Source: Calliopum simillimum (taxonomy: Eukaryota > Arthropoda > Insecta > Diptera > Lauxaniidae). From it: a stretch of 64,000 nt of DNA. The translations under genes were made by a program, and so were the position numbers. This document shows, one piece after another, positions 1 through 10,261 of the stretch. The DNA lies in the NCBI GenBank assembly GCA_951812925.1, contig OX638371.1, positions 39,902,101 to 39,966,100 on the forward strand, read 5' to 3'. The notes beneath the pieces were generated by a model. That model was not told the DNA's origin. It searched no databases and saw only the letters and a list, made by a program, of their open reading frames with translations. Each line of letters starts with the position of its first letter. Within the stretch, counting starts at the first letter, position 1.

Positions 1-690
1 TTCATGACTTCAGTAGCTTTGATAAATGTTTGGGATCATTACCATGCATGACATCTCAGATCAAAGGAATTTTCTCTCTCACATAAGGCCGAATAACTGT
101 ACAGAGGATATAAACAAAGTCTGTTGCACACATTCGGTCTTAAATCTACAATACTAGCGCAACTTCAGCCGCCGAAAATCATTCCTTTATCATGATATCA
201 TATCACCATGTTTAACTTGCTTCCTAGTGTGTCTGGTTTTGAATGCTGCTTTCTAAGGTCATCTAACAATCTACCACCAGAATCAAACATATCAAATTTT
301 ACCAGTTTTGATGAAAATTGAGCCTGGTGGCAATATTAAACATCTGGGGTATGTTCTTTTGGCTTAAAAATTGTACTTTTCTTGCACTTCTGCTGCACAG
401 CCCTGTTTTTCAAAGCTTGTTTCTTACAATGCGGCTTGTAACTGGAGCTCTTGGAGCCAGCTTGATATCTGTGGACAAAAGAAATGCATTTTTTTTGAAT
501 GCCTTACAAATATGTTATCAAACCGTCTTGAAGTTTGGCCCTTTTTTTCTTTTTCCGGAACTGGTTTCAAAGCGTTTAAAATCACGGCCTTAGACCAATT
601 CATTATAGCCACAATTTACTTTATGGTTTTACCCGCTACCCTTAGATTCTTTATTATCTTTCCCTTTTCATAATACACATTTTCCTACCT
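1..690 (-). pseudogene. Degraded ORF-like stretch, probable TE protein remnant
   Basis: The minus strand carries several short open stretches that look protein-like but lie in different frames and are cut by stops. One is a basic segment around 540-600 reading roughly GRDFKRFETSSGKRKKG; another around 230-300 reads FDSGGRLLDDLRKQ. The basic Lys/Arg-rich linker resembles linkers of animal transposon proteins, but no family-defining motif is visible. Plus-strand ORFs over the same bases are hydrophobic and Phe-rich, as expected of shadows. Calling it a dead mobile-element gene is inference. Confidence 0.25.
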
Positions 691-700
691 TTAAATCAAC

Positions 701-1226
701 AGTCAGCTCTATAACAGGTACCAAGCACTTAAAATCATGTTTCGTCCCTATTATTTTTTCCAGTCCCAAAACGAAGTGTGAACAATTTTCATGGTTTTTT
801 TTTTTTCGAAATGGCAATATTTGTTAATAAAACGGGACTGTCGTTTTGAAGTCCCGTTGTATAACGTAACTTTACTGTGGATTCCACCAAAAACTGTCTG
901 CAGAGAAAAATATTATTTCTGCATGCGTTATTTTTTCCAACGCTGTATTTGCAAATTTCAGCTTTCCCCTAAAATATCTCCACAAATTTCCATTGTACTT
1001 ATGTATGCATAAAGTTCTTTCTATAGTTAAAAAACAACTGAGGTACAAATTTTTAAGCGCGCAGTTAACCAAAAACGGTGTTGTAAGTATAATATAAGAT
1101 TTTGGGGGTGTATTGTAGGCAAGACCTACAATATATACAAGGTGTATCAAAAAAGTGTATCAAATTATTGAGATTTTGTAACACTGTGTTATTTGTAATC
1201 TAAAGAAATGAAAAGATTTATCATGA
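701..1226. other. AT-rich spacer, nothing recognised
   Basis: No ORF with protein-like composition, no terminal repeats and no recognised RNA gene. Homopolymer T and A tracts are common. Confidence 0.5.
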
Positions 1227-1512
1227 GGGTTATCGTTAACAATCATATAAAGGTCAGTCCTTGATTCTTCATCCTCATAAGAAACATCTTGTAATAAATT
1301 AACATCTTCTTTTTCTGTGTTTCCTTATTTAATTTATCTTCGGTATTGTTTTCTAAATTATTACCTCCTTTTTATATTTCTTCGGTATGTGGATTATCGT
1401 TCACTATCATATAAAGTTCATTTCTTGATCCTTCATAATCTTAAGGAACATCTTAAAATAAATTAAAATCTTCTTTTTCTGTTTCCTTATTTCCTTTATC
1501 TTCGTTATTTTT
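1227..1512 (-). repeat. 164-bp direct tandem duplication with a shared peptide
   Basis: Two diverged copies (about 1227-1350 and 1391-1512) are offset by 164 bp. Read on the minus strand, both encode an acidic peptide; the segment LYMIVNDNPH is kept in both, preceded by a TEKED-like stretch. The upstream copy has in-frame stops and a frameshift separates the two, so this is a decayed internally repetitive coding sequence. Family unknown. Confidence 0.5.
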
Positions 1513-1554
1513 TTATTTATTTTTAGTATTTATACGTATTTTGGTAGCGTTATC

Positions 1555-1796
1555 GCGAATAATACTCTTTGTATTGGATTTTGAATATATTTATTGTGTA
1601 GGCGGTAGTCGTGTCCGTTGACCGATTTCGCTCTTTTTCAATTACACGACATAGGTTTAAAGGCAGTCTACAAAACTTCATCGAATTATCTTACTTAGCC
1701 AGGCAGCCAGCTAGACAGACATCCAGACAGATATCTAGACAGACAGACGGACATGGCTATATCAACTCAAGGGGTGACGCTGATCAAAAATATAGG
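1555..1796 (+). repeat. Dispersed fly repeat, left part (split by MITE)
   Basis: Matches the repeat seen at 23.4, 26.1, 28.2, 36.3 and 59.9 kb. Shared landmarks are a GCGGTAGTCGTGTCCGTTG-like start, a CAGC/CAGA microsatellite, then GACGGACATGGCTATATC and GTGACGCTGATCAA. The copy is cut at AATATA by the MITE that follows and resumes at 2705. Confidence 0.75.
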
Positions 1797-1798
1797 TA

Positions 1799-2702
1799 GG
1801 GTAAGGGAGGGAAATATGGACCACCCATCTTTCTTTTTTGAATAAAACCCAAAATACATAAAACAAAACAATTAATTTTATGTCATTCAGTAAAGGAAAC
1901 AATTTACCTTTATTCTGATTCACTTTTAAATAAATATCTCATCAGGATAAAGAAAAAAAATTAAAAAACTGAAAATACTCAAAATGAAGATAAAAAAAAG
2001 TGAAGTGTTATATGGACTATATAGTCCATATTGCCTCACATGTTTATTTGGTACAGAAGTTGCATATAAAAATGTCACTTCCACATTCGGCACATTTTTC
2101 ATGACTCCGAGAACGTCAGATTACACATTCAAGCCAAAATTCGCCACGTCGATCTTCTCAGTAAAGGGTATTACATTATATGCATTTTTTATAATTTTTT
2201 TCCTTTGTAGTTAACGAATTACATAGAATGGCCATCAGACTCGTCATGAATACTGCAACTAGATTCCCCATGTGAAAAAGATGATAAATACATTTGTTTT
2301 TGAGGCTTTTTTCTTTGGTGGTCCATATTACCCACAGCACGTGTTGGTGAAATAAATGTTTTTTTTATCAAAAACCCTTTTGGTTAATGAACTAATTTGT
2401 GCTAATAAATTATAAATGTCATTTACTGATTTCATATAATTAACCATTTATTTAAAAACGAGATGTCTTTAAAGTGAAATAATGAAATATACTCACAAGA
2501 AAAAAATTATCACTGATCTTTTTTTTAGAAAAATCAACTTTACAGAAACATGCGACTTCACCGAACGCTAAAATCGCCCTATTATAAGCTTTAGGTATTA
2601 GCGTTAAGTTTGAACGTGAATAACGGTAAATCCTATGTATGCAGTGGGAAATAACCGTGTGGTCCATATTACCCACGTAGTCCATATTTCCCTCCCTTAC
2701 CC
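1799..2702. mobile_element. 904-bp TA-flanked MITE
   Basis: Terminal inverted repeats begin GGGTAAGGGAGGGAAATATG and are flanked by TA on both sides (1797-1798, 2703-2704), the Tc1/mariner pattern. The dispersed repeat continues on either side, confirming insertion. The motif TCCATATT recurs inside in both orientations (about 2012-2031, 2321-2336, 2661-2690), which suggests subterminal binding sites. No transposase; a 76-codon plus ORF at 1984-2214 has no recognisable features. Confidence 0.8.
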
Positions 2703-2704
2703 TA

Positions 2705-2800
2705 TACACTTTTTCATACTTGCCTCAACTCCTTCTCTGCGTTAAAAACAGAAGGACAAAGTGAATAGGTATATGGGTGTAGGGTTTCAAAAATATACAA
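2705..2800 (+). repeat. Dispersed fly repeat, right part
   Basis: Continues the repeat from 1796: a CTCCTTCTCTGCGTTA-like block, GAAGGACAAAGTGAATA and a GGGTGTAGGGT end, as at 36348-36420 (inverted) and 62212-62292. Confidence 0.7.
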
Positions 2801-4059
2801 ATTAATAAGAAAGTACTCGATGTATTTAGCAAAAAAAGAATTACACTAATTCTTGAAGTGCAACATATGCCTGAATTGAGCACTTTCCGCGATTTTAAGC
2901 AAAAAATCCAAGTTCAGATTCGCAAAAAAAGAGGCTGGACAAAAATTAAAAAAAAAAAAAATTTCAATTTGGAGGCCAGTGCAGTTCAAATTTAGTTGCA
3001 CCACAGTTCATTCAATTATTTGAGAAGATGCTCCAATCCATGAAAAAAGTTGCATTCAGGAAGAATCCGTGCTTATTAGAAAAAGAAGAAGAGGTAATGT
3101 TAAAGACTGTATTGTGTTGTGTCTACTTTAAACCCTAGGGGAGTATAGGACCAATATGAAACATTTTTGTTGCTCTACTTTCGTTTCTCGTAGCCAAAGC
3201 TTGTCTTACAGCCTAAAATGTACAATGCTTCTGTTGATAAATTTCTAAAAAATATATATGGGTGATTCTCAGATAACTGTACTTTTTGTGTCCCCTGGCG
3301 ATTTCACCTATACAGTAGGCTTTTTTTTCACAAAAAATTACGCTATAAGTTAGAAACTATGTTTTTCTAATAGAGCGGATCAATTTTGCCACCAAATATT
3401 TATTGGTCTACTTTGAAAGTTTGCAAATATACCCCAAATGTCACAAACATGGCATGTTCTACCCCTACTTTTTATACACAAAACGATGAAAAACAACCAC
3501 AAAACGGAAATGGAACAGAAAACAAGTTACTATACATATTAAGCAAATATTTACTTAGGGCTACAATATTCTAAGCCCATCTGCAGTTTCAAATAATTTT
3601 TAGAGGGCACAATTTTGAATTGAAAACTGTCCCCTAGTTTTGGAAAAAAAATTTCTTGAAAGCATTATGCTTCTACTGCATGGTACTACTGTTTTAGTCA
3701 ATAGATTGCAATACACATGTATTAATTCTGATCACTATCCATCACCCAAAGGTCATCATGTCCAAACGCGTCCAAAAAGAAATCTGTTTGCGTTTTAAAG
3801 TGCAGTTTATAAACAAAAATAGTTTTTTTTAAAAATTATGGTCACAAACGTGGCATTTGGCACTCGCAGGTAGTACATTTTATTTTATGCATGAAACAAC
3901 TTTTTTGTAGGATTTGCATACATGACCCCAAATTTTTTCGGAAAAATCTTGAACTCAAACGAGTGATTTACAATGTGCGATAAACTACGAAAATGTCACA
4001 AACGTGATGTTTAGTTGAAGGCTATTAATTATGTTTTTAATACAAACATTTTTCTACAC
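2801..4059. other. Non-coding region with repeated TCACAAACGTGGCA motif
   Basis: No convincing gene. The near-palindromic motif GTCACAAACRTGGCA occurs near 3437, 3841 and 3990 and again near 5065, beyond the inserted foldback. This suggests one older element or regulatory region that the foldback split. An ORF at 3386-3574 is low-complexity. Confidence 0.4.
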
Positions 4060-4826
4060 CATCAGAATCCTGAGTTATCCTTGCTCAAAAGTGAAAAAAT
4101 CACTGTTTTGACATCTACTTAAAGCTATAGAACAAAAACAACAACAAGTAAAATTAATTTTTGTCAATGGATTCAGACAGACAAATTTATTGTCAACAAG
4201 ACATAATTTACCGTTTTTCAATTGGACTCCCAGCTTCCGAGATATAAGCGTTTAAAGTAAGGATATCTTTCGAAAACACACAAAGGATTTTTCGAGACCG
4301 AAAAGTTACAAAAAATCAAGTTTTATTATTTTTCTCAATAACATATGTAATTACAAAAATTTCGAGACCTTGCAGACCATAATCGCATGAAAAATTACAG
4401 TTCTATGCTAGATTTAGTGAATGACCCTACTTAACTACTGCTTTGCAAATTAACAGAATCAAAATTTCATCTGTGCATTCAGTAAATCTACAATAGAGCC
4501 TTATTTTTTCATACGATTTTAGTCTGCAAGGGCTTAAAATTTTCGTGATAAAATATATTTTTGTCAAAAATAATAAAACTTACCATTTTTGTTAATTTTT
4601 CGGTCCAGAAAATCCTTTGTGTGTTATTGAGAGGTATCCTTTTTTTAAAGGCATATAACTCGAAATCCAATTGAAAAACGGTAAATTATGTCTTGTGGTT
4701 AATAAATTTGGCTGTCTGAACCCATTGACAAAAATTAATTTTACTTGTTGCTGTTTTTGTTAAGTAGATGTCAAAACTGTGATTTTTTCACTTTTGAGCA
4801 AGGATAACTAAGGATACTGATGTAAG
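4060..4826. mobile_element. Foldback element, about 370-bp inverted arms
   Basis: Sequence from about 4060 to 4440 reappears inverted at 4480-4826. Both ends carry CCT.AGTTATCCTTGCTC and share blocks such as AATTTACCGTTTTTCAATTG. The loop is about 40 bp. A diverged half-copy lies at 32840-33200. No ORF; probably a non-autonomous foldback DNA element. Confidence 0.75.
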
Positions 4827-5284
4827 AGAAAAAAATCAAGATCAGATTCGTAATTAGGAGATCCTAATCCACCATAAACGGCTATAAAAACAGAGGACAG
4901 GAAACCATAGTTGATCTTTAGGGCGGTAGGGTATAAAAAAAATGGACCACCGGAGACATGACACTGTTGCAAAATTAGTCTTGAAGTTTAAATTTGTCAT
5001 TATATGCAATATATCTCTCATCAAAACGCTTCAAAACCATCATTTTTCCATACTGTGGCTAAAATGTCACAAACGTGGCAGCAAAATTTCTTAATTTCGA
5101 CCTCAAAGCCGTAAATTCACACTTGTAGTTGATCTACTTAAAAGGTGAGTTTTAAGAGTGTGTTTACACAAGATAGCATGAAGAAACTTGCAAAAATCCA
5201 AAAAAATTATCTGCCAATTTTACAACTCGAAAAAGCACAGTTATCTAAGAATCACCCATATCAATTTATTTACGGTCAATATAG
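4827..5284. other. Spacer before the BEN-like gene
   Basis: Contains a GGTAGGGTATAAAA box near 4926 followed by ATGGACCACCGG, and a fourth TCACAAACGTGGCA motif near 5065. A short ORF at 5145-5333 overlaps the putative acceptor of the next gene but shows no domain. Confidence 0.3.
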
Positions 5285-6088
5285 GTCGAATTGTATCCCA
5301 ACACGGGAATTCTCTTGTCACGAAAGGCAATAAATACAAGTGAGGACAAGGCAAATGGTAGGCCCTCCGTATTGATCCGAGATCTGCTTTTACAAATACT
5401 AACTCCGGAAGAGCTGGTGGGTTATGAAACTGCTGCAACAATGCATACAAAAAGCCAGCTATCAGGGATGCAATTTTGGGTAAGTTATAGCATATACACG
5501 GTGGGAAGAAATTGGTAGAACACCGAAAGATGTAAGATTCCTCGCCCTATATAAGATTCCTGGCACTATATATTTTATATTTTTCGATGTTCCATAGATT
5601 TCTTCCTACCCTGTACAATTCCAATTAATTAAACAATATTATAGGAAATATTAAAAACTAACATGGATTTTTCATGAGCCATCCGAAGCTCAACGATATT
5701 GTTAAAAAGAAAATTCGTTATTCTAAGGAAAAACTAAAGCCAAAAGAACAAGTTGAAGAAGAAAATGAAAAAAAAAAAAAAGAAAAGGGGTTCAAGTGAT
5801 TTGGAAAAAGAAAGTCAAATTATTGGAAAAGGATGACCATATTTCACCATCCAAAAAAATTCGAAGTAAGTTCAATCACTAAATGAATGTAGCCTACAAA
5901 CCTTTATAACAAAAAATCTAAAAATGCGACATCTTTATTGAAAATTTGTATTTTTAATTGTTGCAGGCTTCCATTACGATAGTCAAGGCAGTGCATTATC
6001 CGGTTTTGAAGATAGTACAAGAGACTGCTATGAAACTGTGACGACAAAAGTCGGCGGAAGCTCGATTTTGCCGCAACAATATCATTAA
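5285..6088 (+). pseudogene. BEN-domain-like gene, three exons, frame-broken
   Basis: Three coding blocks with good splice signals are visible: exon 5285-5479 (acceptor AATATAG, donor GTAAGT), exon 5645-5865 (acceptor TTATAG, donor GTAAGT) and exon 5967-6088 (acceptor TTGCAG, ending in TAA). Exon 1 encodes about 65 residues whose pattern (NTGILLSRKA ... SVLIRDLLLQILTPEELVGY) resembles the helical core of BEN DNA-binding domains. Exon 2 gives SHPKLNDIVKKKIR and a Lys/Glu-rich tail; exon 3 gives a 39-residue acidic/polar tail. BEN domains bind DNA and often recruit repressors. Two breaks are seen: exon 2 meets TGA shortly after the junction unless a shift is allowed, and a run of about 14 A near 5770-5783 shifts frame again. 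No start codon was identified. It could be a host gene fragment or a TE-borne BEN protein. Confidence 0.5.
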
Positions 6089-6540
6089 TATCTTAAATTT
6101 ATTGTTTTCATGCTGAAATTATTTTATATTTAAGTTAATAATTAAGAAAAATTTAATGAATTAAAATTTAGTTACGTTAAAAAAAAATCATTTTACATTA
6201 CATTCATAAAGCAACACATCTAAGTATGAACAATGTTCATTGAACATTCCTTTTCATTGTAGACTTTCTAATAACAAACCTGTGGAAACACCACACAATC
6301 AGCTGTTTCCACTGTCATGTCATGTCACATGTTTGGGTTCCACTCAAAGCCAAAAGTGGAATGTAAACGTGTATAAATTGAGATGCGCGAAGGAAAACTT
6401 GGTCATTTGTCTTCGATCATCGAGGGGGCAACACCAGTCGAAGAACAGCCGTAAACCAAAGGAAATATAAACAAAATAATAATAATCAGGTACTTATAAT
6501 TTTTTGTATATTTTGTAGTTGAGACATTACAGTGAAGCCC
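6089..6540. other. Spacer
   Basis: AT-rich with a small GTGGAAAC...GTTTCCAC hairpin near 6280-6320. The ORF at 6240-6470 shows no family features. Confidence 0.4.
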
Positions 6541-6925
6541 CATTGACACGCGACTCGAAGCATTTGCTTTCACGAGTAAGTTAGCTGCAGCTTGCCGCTC
6601 TTATTTGTGACTGCAGATCTTGCATACGTTGTACGCGTATATTTGAGCTATGCTCACGTCTGCTGCCTGCAGCCGTGGTGTTGTCTAGATATACATACGC
6701 ACGGCGTCATACCGAAGCACTGAGACAAACGACGCAGACAGACCGCGGGCATTCGTATTCATGAGTAAGCCAGCTGCGGCTTGCCGCGTTTATTCCTGTC
6801 TACAGATCTTGCATACGTTGTACGCATATATTTGAGCTATGCTCACGTCTGCTGCTTGCTGCCGTGGTGTAGTCTAGATATGCATACGCACGGCGTCATA
6901 CCAAAGTACAGAGACAAACGACGCA
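6541..6925. repeat. GC-richer tandem dimer of a ~195-bp unit
   Basis: Two head-to-tail copies of a unit with GCTGCGGCTTGCCGC, CAGATCTTGCATACGTTG and ACGGCGTCATACC-like blocks (about 6541-6735 and 6736-6925). The same dimer occurs at 8620-9010. Composition is clearly richer in GC than the surroundings. Function unknown; possibly a transposon subterminal array or satellite fragment. Confidence 0.7.
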
Positions 6926-8619
6926 CAGTGGGGTATTAGATACCAAAACACGCTATTAATTCATCCAGACTATTGAGGGTTATAAAAACTTATTTTTTTA
7001 GTTAATTATGCATAAAAAAGTAGAAAACTTATGCAGCTGTACATTATGCAGTGAATTTTTTTTTTAATAGCAATAAAAAACGGAAATTGAAAATTGTCAT
7101 CAAATTTTTTACGCATTATTCTGAAGTTTAAAGAATTTCTGTCCTTGATGACCCCTAGTGAAATTTTTTGAAGAATATTTTTTTAGAACATTTTAACCCA
7201 TTTTAACCAAGTTTTTGGAAAAAAGGGTCAAGAAGACCCATATAAACAGGATATAATGGGTTAAGATGCAATAGAAAATTGTTTCTTGTATAATTTTATG
7301 AAAAACTTATGAAATACTGTTTTTCCAAGATGTAGTTTAAAAGTTTTACAGCAGGCCGAAATATCGAAAATAAGTTTTCTTTAGGTTTTTTATCTAAAAC
7401 AGTAATATATGAATGAGTTTAAATTCGAGATATGATGTTTTTATATATCTTGACTCAAGACAAAAAATTTGATATATCGGATGACTCATTCCGAGCGTTT
7501 CTTAAATCGTAATAAAATCAAAACTGTACTAAGCCGAGATTTTGCATAAAACGGCGCTGAGCGACCTCTTAATGACCTTCAAAAATTTTTAAAAACTCAG
7601 CGTACTTTATTGACACCCTCTGCAGATTTTTGGTGGTAATTATCTGTTTTTATGTCTGTATTTAACTTTTTATTTGTTTTTTGCTCCACTTTCATACATA
7701 TTGGACATGTCAGTTTGCCTTAAAAAAATTAAAATTCCTCCCACCCGCTCAAAAACCCGCAACACTTTTTTTTCATAAAAAGTAACTTAAATGTCTACTC
7801 TTTATTAAAATCAAAACATTTTTGTTTGAGCTCACTTTTGGAACGACTATATGTCTATGTATATAGCCAAAATGAACTTAATTTTAAACTAACGAACAAA
7901 AAAAAAAAAAATTTAAATATAACAAAATACTTTTCCACAAAACAAAAACCACTTTTGTGTTACAAAAATACCTGAACTAAAAGAGTCCATCAAAATTTAA
8001 GAAGAAAAACAAAACAAAAGGAAAAAAAATCATTGCATTGTTGGTGGCTGCACTTGCTTCTTGTGATTATAGCGACTGGAGTTCTCTCACAAAGAGTTTA
8101 ATAATTCCGAAGGAGCAAAACATGGCACAACCAAATTTTTAACACTTATTAAGAACAGTCTATAGTTAAAGAAAATCATAACAAGATGAAAACCTTGCAC
8201 AACCTAAGATACTTTAACTCCACTTGAATAATAAAAAACCCTAATTTTTTAACACATATTTAATATACATAAAACAAAATTTTTTAACATTAACTCAAAA
8301 AAGCTTTAATGTAGTAAGAACCACAATTACCTGAAATTAAAGGTTCCATTAAAATTTTTTCCACAAAAAACTTTTTTTTAAATAAAAATATACTTTAAAA
8401 AAGCCAAAAAATTCAAATTTTTCGCAGCGCGCGAACGAAAGCAAAAAAGTTGATTTTCAACCGCATATAACTTTTTTACTAGTAGTGGTAGGTCAACAAT
8501 TTTTATTGTTTGTGACGCAGAATTTAATTATCTTTAAAACGGTATCAAAAAACGGTAAAAAAAAACTGGTTCTTCAAAAAAATTTTTTTTCAATTAAATG
8601 CATAAAAGCGCATACAATA
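6926..8619. other. AT-rich interval between the two dimers
   Basis: About 7140-7265 is a diverged copy of part of the palindrome arm near 54900-55030 (shared GGAAAAAGGGGTCA-like and GATATAATGGGTTAAGATG-like blocks). The rest is A/T-rich with weak internal duplication near 7940-8010 and 8320-8370. No gene recognised. Confidence 0.4.
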
Positions 8620-9010
8620 CCCCTTTGTGCGACGCAGACAGACCGCGTGCACTCGTATTCGCGAGCAAGCCAGCTGCGGCTTGGCGCTCTTATTCGTGAC
8701 TACAGATCTTGCATACGTTGTGCGCGTATATTTGAGCCATGCTCTCGTCTGCTGCTTGCAGCCGTGGTGTAGCCTAGATATGCATACGCATGACGGCATA
8801 CCAAAGTACGAAAGTAAACGACGCCGACAGAAACCCTTGCACTCGTATTCGCGAGTAAGTCAGCTGCGGCTTGCCGCTCTTATTCGGTATTACAGTTCTT
8901 ACATACGTTGCGCACGTATATTTGGACTGTTCACGCGTCTGCTGCCTGCAGCCGTAGTGTACTCGCGATATACATAGATGCGTTTTCTTTTGCCCCGCTT
9001 TCTCGCCTCT
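8620..9010. repeat. Second tandem dimer of the ~195-bp unit
   Basis: Two tandem copies of the unit described at 6541, each opening near GACGCAGACAGACCGCG or its variant. The overlapping ORFs on both strands (8590-9118) are read from this GC-richer repeat and look like chance frames. Confidence 0.7.
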
Positions 9011-9676
9011 ACGGCATACGTTGTACATATACATATTTATATTTAAGTAATATTGCCTGCGGCTTGCAGCCAGTACGTACTCAAATACACACACCCTGCC
9101 GCGCTTTCTCATACCCACAGAAGGTATTCGATATACTTTACAAAGGCTCTCAGCCTACGGTACAGCTTGCCGACTGCAAACGATACCCCTCAAGAACTCA
9201 CCCGCGTCACACATTATACCTAGTAGAGACCATCGAAGACATTGACACAGAAAATTACAAAGTACCATGACCAATACCAACGATTACGCCCGTCCCCGAA
9301 ACTTCGCAAGCGGAATGAGAAATCAACGAAAACTAAAATAACAGAAATCGAATTGAAGGAAAAGAAATTTAATTAAATTATAAGAAAAGGAGAAATGAAA
9401 TTAAAATATAAGAAACGAAGAAATTAAATTAAATTATAAGAAAATGAAAAATTATAATTAATTAAAATTATAAGAGATTAAGATTTAAAGAAAAAGAAAT
9501 TATGATTTAAGGAGAAACTGAGAGAATAAAAACAAAATAATATAAAAATAAATCCAACAAAAATAAAACGGAAAGGAAACGTGTTTTTTTGCACAAGGGA
9601 TAAAAGAAAATCACAGTGAGTGTTTTTTGTGTTTTTAATAGATAGCTAGCAGCATCCATGCAAAATATAAATCTTA
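9011..9676. other. Repeat-derived tail and A/T-rich AAATTA tract
   Basis: 9011-9300 is a moderately GC-rich tail with a Thr/Pro-rich ORF of no known family. 9330-9560 is a low-complexity tract of AAATTAAATTATAAG-type words. Could be an LTR-element untranslated region, given the motif at 9677; not proven. Confidence 0.35.
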
Positions 9677-9730
9677 TGTAACGGTCCCTGGACGCCGACG
9701 AGTGAGGCCCTGGCTGAAAGCATCGTTACA
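9677..9730. other. TGTAACG...CGTTACA motif shared with 51.7 kb
   Basis: A 54-bp block bounded by TGTAACG and CGTTACA contains CCCTGGACGCCGACG. The reverse complement aligns with 51718-51774, which has TGTAACGAT followed by GTCGGCGTCCAGGG. TG...CA ends suit an LTR boundary. Identity unknown. Confidence 0.4.
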
Positions 9731-10187
9731 AAACACCAGAAAAAAACTCAAAAGAAAAAGGATTCGTGTTAATACCAGCACAGCGATGCATAAATTATCA
9801 AGATTTGTACACTAATCCATACTGCACCACCCAATCACAATATGAAAACAATTACCATGAAGTCCAAAATTATTCGCATTATCCACCACCTTCACATACT
9901 CTCCCTCCACATACTCTACCACCTCTACCATACTCTTCCTTATCATACTATCCCTCCCAATGCTTTCTCTCCCAATACATTTGCCCAACAATACCCAAAT
10001 TCACATCCACCACAACAGCAATACACAACATTGTAATTGTTTAATTATTTCAATGAAAATTGTTAGTTTGGATTTAACTAATAGAAAGAACTCCATATTA
10101 TTTCATTCATACCTATTACTTTACAAACTTCTTCCTTAAAATTATTATTTTACGATTACTGCCATATAACTGCTATGTTCTTTTATA
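9731..10187 (+). other. Low-complexity Pro/Tyr/Ser-rich ORF region
   Basis: An open frame at 9766-10044 encodes repeats of the type PPPSHTLPPHTLPPLPYSS, driven by CTCCACATAC-like DNA repeats. It sits next to the LTR-like motif and could be a gag remnant, but there is no zinc knuckle or capsid signature. Confidence 0.2.
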
Positions 10188-10240
10188 TAGGGGGTTATCG
10201 TGAATCATACCGGGAATCTTGATTCACGATAACCCCCATA
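10188..10240. repeat. Near-perfect hairpin, ~19-bp arms
   Basis: GGGGGTTATCGTGAATCA is followed after a 13-bp loop by its reverse complement. It sits just outside the left arm of the larger foldback and may be two abutting element ends. Confidence 0.7.
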
Positions 10241-10261
10241 CAGAATGGTTGGGAATCGATA

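Noticed and set aside
8590..9270. Overlapping ORFs on both strands as genes
   Set aside because: They track the GC-richer tandem unit and are duplicated with it; translations are Cys/Ser/Arg-rich without a domain.
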